64,000 nucleotides of DNA from Diphasiastrum complanatum. Taxonomy: Eukaryota > Streptophyta > Lycopodiopsida > Lycopodiales > Lycopodiaceae. Location: the NCBI GenBank assembly GCA_029204225.1, contig CM055108.1, positions 21,211,644 through 21,275,643 on the forward strand. The letters run 5' to 3'. This document shows positions 57,719-64,000 of this stretch, piece after piece; the stretch's first letter is position 1; the number at the start of each line of letters is the position of its first letter. The position numbers and the translations under genes are program-made. The notes under the pieces are model-generated. The model had not been told where the DNA came from and made no database searches. It saw only the letters and a program-made list of their open reading frames with translations.

Positions 57719-59499
57719 CTATAGTAATTGGCATGCCCCATAAAGGTATAGACATCACGCACTGTTTTGGACAAGGTCATCTCAATTATTACTTTTATCT
57801 TATCTGGATCAGTGGCAATTCCGTATTGCGATATGATATGTCCTAGCACGATGCCATGAGTTACCCATATTTGGCATTTGGCTGGGTTAAGGGAAATGCC
57901 ATATCTTTGACATTGTTGCAAAACTCGTTCCAGGCGATTTAAGTGATACAAGGCATGTTGCATAACCCTCTGGAAGGTGCTTGGTGCATTACACAACCTA
58001 AATGGCATTACGCGAAAAGCATAAGTCCCCCATGCGGTTGCAAAGGCAGTTTTATGCTGGTCTTCAGGTGCTATTTGCACTTGGTTATACCCACTAAATC
58101 CGTCGAGGAAACTATAGGCCTCTTCTCCTGCTCTTCGTTCGAGCACTCCTTCGGTAAGGGGCAGGGGAAAGTGGTCCTTCTTTGTGATTGCGTTAAGTTT
58201 TTTAAGGTCTACACAAATGCGCAGTTTCCCGTTCTTTTTAGGTACAATCACAATTGGGGATACCCAGTCGGTATGCTCAATCTCATATATGAATCCAGCT
58301 TCTAGTAACTTTTCCAACTCTTGTTGAATTAGTTCGGAGTAATGGGGGTTGCAGCGATAAGGTCGACTCACTTTCGGTTCGGCACCATCGACTAACGGAA
58401 TGGTGTGCTGCACTACTTCAGGTGGTATTCCCCTCAGATCCTTGTAGGACCATACAAAACAATCGCGGTATTCTCGTAGGAGGTCTCTTAGATCGGATAG
58501 CTCTTCAGTAGTAAGTTGTTCACCTACATAGACTATCTTTTCTCCTTCTCTAGGATCGGCTAGATCTAGAGGTTGGACTTTTGCAAGATCCTCATACGAA
58601 CAAGAATTTTTAGGTGCGTCATTCGAGTTGGGTTCCCGCTGGGCTTGGGGCATAGCAACGATCACATCATCTAAGGTATAGTCTCGAAAGTACGCTGGTA
58701 CATCGTGCAAAGGCTCAGCCGTCGATTTTGAATCATGTCTTAGTTCCTGATTTCGGGATGGAGAAGTGGATGTTGTCGAGACTCTTTTTGAGACCTTAGA
58801 TGCAGTGTCTATCGGTTGAATTTTGGTATTCATGAGCTGTGGACGATCACAACCCATCTTAGCTTTTCCCTTTAGATTAGCAGATATTTTGGAAGTTGGT
58901 TTCTTCACTGCCACCGTATTGACAGAGCACGAGCAGATAGGAGGGTTTGAGGGAAAAACTGTCTTCTCAAGGGGGTCCCACAACGTGATGTCCACACTAG
59001 TTATGGCTTCATCTACTAGATTGTCCCATTGGCTTATCTTGACCCGGTATTGATATACACTTGTGGGGCAAGGCTCTTTAGAGACCTTAGCCAGGGATGG
59101 GATTTTAGGGACATCTTCTGGTAGTTGTCTTTCTCCATAACGGTGGGGATCAAAGTAAGATAATGCTTGTTTGTCAGAATATCCCACATCATCTTCCAAG
59201 GTGATTACTGAGCACCAAGGAAGAAATGCTTCTTCACAGGGTTCTGGGGGTGGTTCTAATGGAAGCCACGATAGTTCGATCATGTTTACCCTGATTTCAA
59301 TCTCATCATCAAGGGTGGCAGGCTTTTGGTTTGCAGGTTTTGACTCTTTATTGGCTTCTAGGAGTAGGGAGATGGATCCTTTTACAGAGCTCATACAATC
59401 GACTGTAGCTAGAGCATTAATCCAATTGATGATATCAGTATCAGAGTCTTGATGGATTCCCAATGGCTTGTAGCACTTCTTTAGATTTCGATCGATCAT
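57637..59499 (-). CDS. Gypsy B linker and reverse transcriptase, 620 codons, FLDD box deleted
   Basis: The longest open frame in the window. Residues 1 to about 270 are linker, including SVDITLWDPLEKTVFPSNPP. RT follows: LREYRDCFVWSYKDLRGIPP, VSRPYRCNPHYSELIQQELE, FIYEIEHTDWVSPIVIVPKK, KLRICVDLKKLNAITKKDHF, SFLDGFSGYNQVQIAPED and NAPSTFQRVMQHALYHLNRL. Between HAL and YHL, gypsy A has 22 more residues that include the catalytic FLDD box. Here they are removed by an in-frame 66-bp deletion at about 57949, leaving the frame open but the enzyme without two of its three catalytic aspartates. GHIISQYGIATDPDKIKVI and NYYRCFI follow. Confidence 0.92.
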   Translation of the reverse strand: MIDRNLKKCYKPLGIHQDSDTDIINWINALATVDCMSSVKGSISLLLEANKESKPANQKPATLDDEIEIRVNMIELSWLPLEPPPEPCEEAFLPWCSVITLEDDVGYSDKQALSYFDPHRYGERQLPEDVPKIPSLAKVSKEPCPTSVYQYRVKISQWDNLVDEAITSVDITLWDPLEKTVFPSNPPICSCSVNTVAVKKPTSKISANLKGKAKMGCDRPQLMNTKIQPIDTASKVSKRVSTTSTSPSRNQELRHDSKSTAEPLHDVPAYFRDYTLDDVIVAMPQAQREPNSNDAPKNSCSYEDLAKVQPLDLADPREGEKIVYVGEQLTTEELSDLRDLLREYRDCFVWSYKDLRGIPPEVVQHTIPLVDGAEPKVSRPYRCNPHYSELIQQELEKLLEAGFIYEIEHTDWVSPIVIVPKKNGKLRICVDLKKLNAITKKDHFPLPLTEGVLERRAGEEAYSFLDGFSGYNQVQIAPEDQHKTAFATAWGTYAFRVMPFRLCNAPSTFQRVMQHALYHLNRLERVLQQCQRYGISLNPAKCQIWVTHGIVLGHIISQYGIATDPDKIKVIIEMTLSKTVRDVYTFMGHANYYRCFILLFALLALPLYSSLLNLSGHRKP

Positions 59500-60236
59500 G
59501 TGATTGGTAGTGGACGAAGTCGTTTCTTCTAACGGGCTCGTAGGCTTAATGGTCTAGGTATTTGGATCGACTCTCACGGTTCAATCCCGATTCTCCAATG
59601 TGATACGATCTGTACCCCAGTCATGGCGTACTTTGGCTAACTTTAGCCAGGGTCTTCCTGACAAAAGTCGATAAGATGAGGTTGTTTTCGGAAGATCTAA
59701 GACTGTGAAGTTAATAAGCGAAGGTCAGCGACCTTCACATGTACATTCTCAACAATTCCCATGGGTTTGACACAGCTCTGATTAGCAAGTTTTATAGAAA
59801 AACCTGTGGGCTTTAAGGCACTCAGCCCCCACTCTCGATATATGTGTGATGATATGATGTTTACACCTGAACCACCATCAATAACAACAGCTACTGAAGG
59901 GAGGTTCTTGTGCTGAACAGGTAGGGTAAGATTACTTTTCTCATTTTCCCAAGTAGCACCAATGGCCATTACAAACTGGTCATCATCACTCTCTCTAGTC
60001 ATGGAAAGTCTTGTAGGTGTATTTTTATCTCCTAACTAGACAGTTAAGGCTTGAACATCACTTAAGGGCAGGGTGACATGACTGGACAATAAACCAGTTA
60101 AGGCTTCAGTCCCACTCCCTTCTGGTTCTAGGGAGGCGAAGGGTTCTTCATCAAACTCAGGTTGGATAAGCCCTTCTTGGTCCATGGTTGAGGTAGGAGC
60201 ATTCACAACTTTGTTCGAGTGTACAGGCGAATCCAC
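59500..60236 (-). pseudogene. Gypsy B protease
   Basis: The frame 60002-59697 holds VVIDGGSGVNIISSHIYREW, the D-G-G active site also found in gypsy A, and GFSIKLANQSCVKPMG. An upstream piece, 60236-60036, reads QEGLIQPEFDEEPFASLEPE. The two are in different frames. A stop near 59540-59560 separates the protease from the 620-codon RT frame. Confidence 0.83.
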
Positions 60237-61087
60237 AGGTTCTATTGGCCGATTGAGATCACCAATAGGGGCCTTAGCTTGCTCCTCTTGGATCCACTTT
60301 TTTACCTTTTCTTTTTGTGGGCTGGGATACTCTCATTGTCCAGTGGATTTAGTGTAGTGGCTTATAGTATGGGGTTGACTATGTTCGTCGTTCAAAATTC
60401 TCTCTACCACTGGGGACTCTTTCAAGTGTTGGGCTCGTGTCTGAACGTGGACAGGGGCTTCTAGTTTTGTGGATTTCACTCTCCTATCATGTACAATAGT
60501 TGCAAGGTTCACAGGTGCGTCAACTTGCGGCTCTACTGGTCGGGATGGGCAATCTTTGTAGCAATGGCCATGGCCACATTCCCTACAGATAGGTGTGTAG
60601 GTGCCTTTATATGGGCACTCGGCGATGCGATGGTTCTCTCCACAGCCATAAAATCGGATAGGTGCTATATTTCCATAGAGACGTTGTTGTGTGGTAAATA
60701 AAGGATAAATAGAAGCTTCAGTTCCATCTGAGTAAAACAGGGGAACCCTTGATCCTCATGCATATAGACATTCTCAAGGCTGAACTCTAGCTGAGGTTGA
60801 GGATCATGACTTGTGGTAGCAAGGTTTGTTGGGATGATTTGGTGGTTCATCTGAGGCCCAAGCTGTCGCACTACTAAGGTTGGTGTTGCGTTATTCAGTC
60901 CAGGTAGTGCTAAGCGTTGATGGGGTGCTTGTTGGAATGTGGGCCTTTGGTAACTCGTAATTTGGGGACCCTGTTGTTGCATCCTCCACTGGTATTGTCA
61001 TGCAATGGCTTGTATTCTTGGATTGTAGATACAAGTAGATGTATCATGATTGTTGGTGTTGCAAAAGATGCAAAACCTTTGGGCTAT
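60237..61087 (-). pseudogene. Gypsy B gag-protease linker with two more zinc knuckles
   Basis: The minus strand near 60545-60655 reads FYGCGENHRIAEC (first Cys replaced by Phe) and then CRECGHGHCYKDC. The frame 60982-60665 is glutamine/proline-rich (LALPGLNNATPTLVVRQLGP). With the Gag knuckle at about 61090-61130 this makes three knuckle motifs in the ancestral protein. Gypsy A keeps an intact first linker knuckle (CYGCGENHCIAEC). Confidence 0.75.
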
Positions 61088-61999
61088 CTATGTATTCTGT
61101 GGACATTCGTTTGTCGTGTGATTTTGTTGACATGTGGGACACCAAACATTATCATGCTTGGGAAATTGGTTGACAATAGGCCCTTGTGGTGTGGTATTTT
61201 TCAATTTATGTTCAAAATCTTTGGATATCTTATCCATTAGTGCCTGGTGGGTTTTATTCATGGTTTCAAGCTGCTGTAACAACAATTGTGTGGCAACATC
61301 GGCAGAGGATCCTTCACCTTGAGATCTATGGCTTCGGTCAGAGACAATGGCTCGAGAACGTCGGGATTCGTATTCTTCATCGGAGCCTTCATCCTCTTCG
61401 CGGATGGCATCATCCATAGCATCACATAAGGTAGCATAGGATTTTGGAGGTCTAAGTTCACGTCGGATAGATTTCGAGAGGCCAGCCATGAACCATATGA
61501 GCACGGCCTGATTAGGTGCTAAGTGGGCAGGGCATTCAGTCTTAAGACGCTTGAGTCATTCGATGTAATCGCGTACCCTCTCATCCTTTCTCATTTTGAT
61601 CTTATTAGGCAATAAAAATGGGCTTTCAAGAAACATGTATGATTTGAACCTCTTAATGAAGGAGTCCTTGAGTGATTCTCACTCATTTTGTTCGTGACAC
61701 TCAAGGTTAAAATACCACTCGCGAATGGCATCAGTGAGGGTCATACTAAAGAGTCGGAGTTTTTCTTCCGAAGTTGTCTCTCCATAGACTTCACATGCTT
61801 CCTCATAAATCTGAAGGTAGTGTGCTGGGTCGGTAGTACCATCATATCGTGGTAGATCGAGTCTAGGATCTCGTCGATTATGTGGAATGGCTCCTGCTAA
61901 TGGTACAGCAAAGGCTAACGGGTTGGGGATCCTTTGGGCTCCTGGTGCCTCAAGTGCTATTGGATTCTCTTGAGGTTGGTTTGGATTATTGGTAGCCAT
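61088..61999 (-). pseudogene. Gypsy B gag
   Basis: The start MATNNPNQPQENPIALEAPG is at 61999, with RYDGTTDPAHYLQIYEEACE and IREWYFNLECHEQNE, where the frame breaks at about 61679. The 3' frame 61504-61088 reads LSKSIRRELRPPKSYATLCD, ADVATQLLLQQLETMNKTHQ and the knuckle CPTCQQNHTTNEC. The central part (ERLKCLKTECP-like) is in another frame. Two lesions relative to one continuous frame. Confidence 0.87.
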
Positions 62000-62760
62000 G
62001 TCGAACTGCTCTTGGAAATTCTGGGGTTGGGGATGGCTAGTTGATGGTTCCTAGTCTCCAAGTGAACTTCCTCCCTCTCTTGAGATCCTAGATTTAGTCT
62101 TTCGACCTGATCTTAGTTGCATTCAAACAAAAGATCTTGTCTAAGTTCGCAGCTAAGAAAAATATCTTGTTTGCGGATTCAAGAATTCAAACTCTGGGAA
62201 TGTGAGATTGGAAATGTTCGAATGTAAGGTTTGGAATATGGAATTGGGGAATGAGATCTGGGGAGGTGGAACTGGGGATTCTAGGATATTTGAGATCCCA
62301 GAATTTGGGTGCTGGAATTTGGGGAATGCAAATCTGGGATTTGTAACAACTCTCAAGACATGTGGATTTGGGGATTGTCGGAGAATGAATGAGGGAAGCA
62401 AATCTAGGGATTTAAGATGGGAATGGGAAACGTGAATATGGGAATTTGGAGAATTGGGGATTGTAGATTTGGGATTCACAAAAGGTCTTGCAAATTTGGG
62501 ATCCCAAAATGGGAAGGCAATTCTAGCAATGTAGCTGGGTGAGAACAAAAAGTGTGATGGTTGGAGATAGGATGAGATTTTTTGATCTCCTCTTTAGCCA
62601 ATGATAAAGGGTGGATGGATGTAGGTTATACCCAAGGGGGGAGTCAAGATATCAAATTTTGGAGTCCTGGGGTGATTTTGGGTAGAAAGCTAGGAGTGAA
62701 AAAAGTCCAAATCTATGGATCCTTTGGGAGGTATGGCTCGCCCTTCTAGAGATGTCAACA
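62000..62760 (-). other. Gypsy B untranslated leader, TTGGGGA/GGAATTTGGG-rich
   Basis: No convincing gene. The sequence is built of recurring G-rich words ('ttggggaatg', 'tctggggatt', 'gaatttgggg') over about 62185-62530. An open minus-strand frame of 131 codons (62548-62153) is an artefact of this low-complexity text (FPNS/FPK repeats). The position upstream of gag fits the leader. Confidence 0.5.
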
Positions 62761-62786
62761 CATGTATTAGATCTCTCAGACTAAAA

Positions 62787-63540
62787 GAGGCGAGTCAAAA
62801 TATCCAAAATTGAAGCCTGTAGGCCAAAAATAGTAAATTTTGGATTTTCTCTGGTTCTGGCCAATCCTATGGGTATCTTGGTTCTCCTGACTCAAATTAG
62901 CTTTTTCACAAGTAGAGGATGCCATCTGCAAATAGACGAACCAAGACCTTGAGGGAACAATGAGATTATGACACTCACAAAAAGTCTCTCAGATTGGGGA
63001 TCCCAAAAAGTGCAAAAATCAGGATTTTCACATTTTTCAATGCAACATGATGGGTGCTTGGGCTCTTGGTTCGCCCTATGGATAGTGTATTAAACTCAAT
63101 GAGATCTATCAATGGTTAAAGAGGCGAACCAACATATCCAAAAATGAAGAATTTAGGCCAAAAATAGTAAATATTGGATTTTTTCTTTAGGTGTCTTGGC
63201 TCTCTTGACTCAAATTAAGCTCTTCTTGGGTGGGTAATGCAACCTGCAAATAGGCAAACCAAGACCTTGAGAGAGTAGTGAGATATGACACTTTGGGATT
63301 GTAGAAATCTTGAATCCCAGTTAATAGGCTGTTTGGGATCCCAGAAAGTGTAAAAATCAAGATTTTCACACTTTTCAATGTAAACTAGTGGGTACTTGGA
63401 CTCTTGGCTCGCCCTCTGGATAGTGTACTAAACTCAATGAGATCTATCAATGGTGAAGGAGGCGAGCCAACATATTACAAATCGAAGCTTTTAGGCCAAA
63501 AATAATAAATTTTGGATTTTCTCTATTTCTGGCCAATCCT
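62787..63540. repeat. Tandem repeat of about 335 bp, 2.3 copies
   Basis: The anchor GAGGCGARYCAA occurs at 62787, 63121 and 63459, giving periods of 334 and 338 bp. Each unit also has 'ggccaaaaatartaaat', 'gactcaaattaagct', 'accaagaccttgag', 'gggatccca' and 'actcaatgagatctatcaatgg'. It lies at the outer side of the gypsy B leader, where LTR or leader sequence is expected. Confidence 0.85.
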
Positions 63541-63767
63541 AATGGCACCACAAGTTGGACTTATGCACGCAGGGTGCCATACTTGGGGCCTAATGCAACT
63601 TATCTATTGACGGCTCTTCAAGATGGGATTATACACGCAGGATGCCATACTTGGGCCATTAATTATGCAAAATTGATATTTACATTAGCTTCATCCCTGT
63701 AACATACTACTTTCCTGAGTTCTCCCAAGCTCCATTGAAATGCCCCTTGGGCCTTGTATTCCGGCCC
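63541..63767 (-). pseudogene. Third gypsy 3'-end fragment
   Basis: It matches 51427-51654 and 16511-16735 ('gcaccacaagttggactt', 'gacggctcttcaagatggg', 'ccattgaaatgccccttggg'). It is the segment between the polypurine tract and the end of ORF3. It starts inside the 335-bp repeat phrase 'ctggccaatcctaatggc' and stops at a copia fragment at 63768. Confidence 0.82.
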
Positions 63768-64000
63768 CGCCAGATTTTAAAGATAGAAGATATAACCAAG
63801 TGTATCTTGTGTGATCATTAATAAATGTCACAAAACAAGAGGCTCCTTCCTTGCTTGTGCTTGATGAGAAGTGCACATCCGAGTGTATCAACTCCAAAGG
63901 ATGTGTAGTCTTGATGGAAGATCTTGCATATGGCTTCTTATGTGATATGGCAATAGCACATGCCTTACATGGCTTGATCTCCTTGGATAGAGACTTTGGC
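63768..64000 (-). pseudogene. Copia GAG-pre-integrase/integrase fragment, runs off the window
   Basis: From the window end the minus strand reads KPCKACAIAISHKKPYARSS, LELIHSDVHFSSST and FVTFINDHTRYTWLYLLSLK. These are the second half of the zinc finger, the first catalytic Asp (HSD) and the start of the integrase core. The frame is open to 63768, where gypsy sequence begins. Confidence 0.87.

Noticed and set aside
62153-62548. 131-codon frame rich in phenylalanine, proline and asparagine
   Set aside because: It reads through a low-complexity TTGGGGA-type region upstream of gypsy gag. The repeats make the frame, not selection.

Overview
This is nuclear DNA of a land plant with a large, repeat-filled genome. 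The evidence is plant-type Ty1/copia elements whose primer-binding sites are complementary to initiator tRNA-Met (TGGTATCAGAGC), Tat/Athila-like Ty3/gypsy elements without a visible chromodomain, GT-AG introns, and no operons, ribosome-binding sites or CRISPR. A fern, lycophyte, bryophyte or gymnosperm is more likely than a compact angiosperm genome, but the window does not fix the species. I found no tRNA, rRNA or intact host gene. Nearly everything is a nested or decayed transposable element.

Layout. 1-2.2 kb: minus-strand copia gag, PBS and LTR. 2.4-10.35 kb: a copia RT scrap (minus), then a plus-strand copia (C2, LTR at 2800-3500) whose integrase is split by a second copia (C3, 5.25-9.06 kb). 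10.9-12.65 kb: an intron-containing relic of a beta-class DNA amino-methyltransferase gene. 13.3 kb: a hAT-like MITE with a perfect 8-bp target duplication. 15.5-26.85 kb: gypsy A (minus), interrupted at 21200-25584 by a non-coding LTR element with a 5-bp target duplication. 26.85-27.6 kb: a second methyltransferase relic (first two exons) and a DnaJ-domain pseudogene. 30.4-31.94 kb: a third methyltransferase relic on the minus strand. 32-34 kb: a 50-bp-arm hairpin and a minus copia gag with PBS and LTR. 34.2-39.8 kb: a LARD-like LTR element of about 5.6 kb with no recognisable protein. 39.8-41.86 kb: a copia gag remnant, then a CCCTTRG-type minisatellite with two long CT tracts. 41.86-43.27 kb: a copia of the C2 family inserted in that array. 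43.3-50.8 kb: a scrambled zone of copia LTRs in both orientations with evidence of an inversion. 50.8-62.5 kb: gypsy B (minus), related to A, with a long extra ORF region between pol and the 3' LTR. 62.7-64 kb: a tandem repeat of about 335 bp, a third gypsy 3'-end fragment, and a copia integrase piece running off the window.

How the parts relate. Gypsy A and B carry complementary defects: A lost RNase H and the integrase core, and B lost the RT catalytic FLDD segment. Both would need proteins from elsewhere, as would the two non-coding LTR elements. The most unusual non-transposon signal is the methyltransferase family. Three relics share an intron position and phase, and the two longer ones also share ADIPY and FxGxG-type motifs; all three have different disabling lesions. 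They look like DNA-level copies of a host gene rather than retrocopies.
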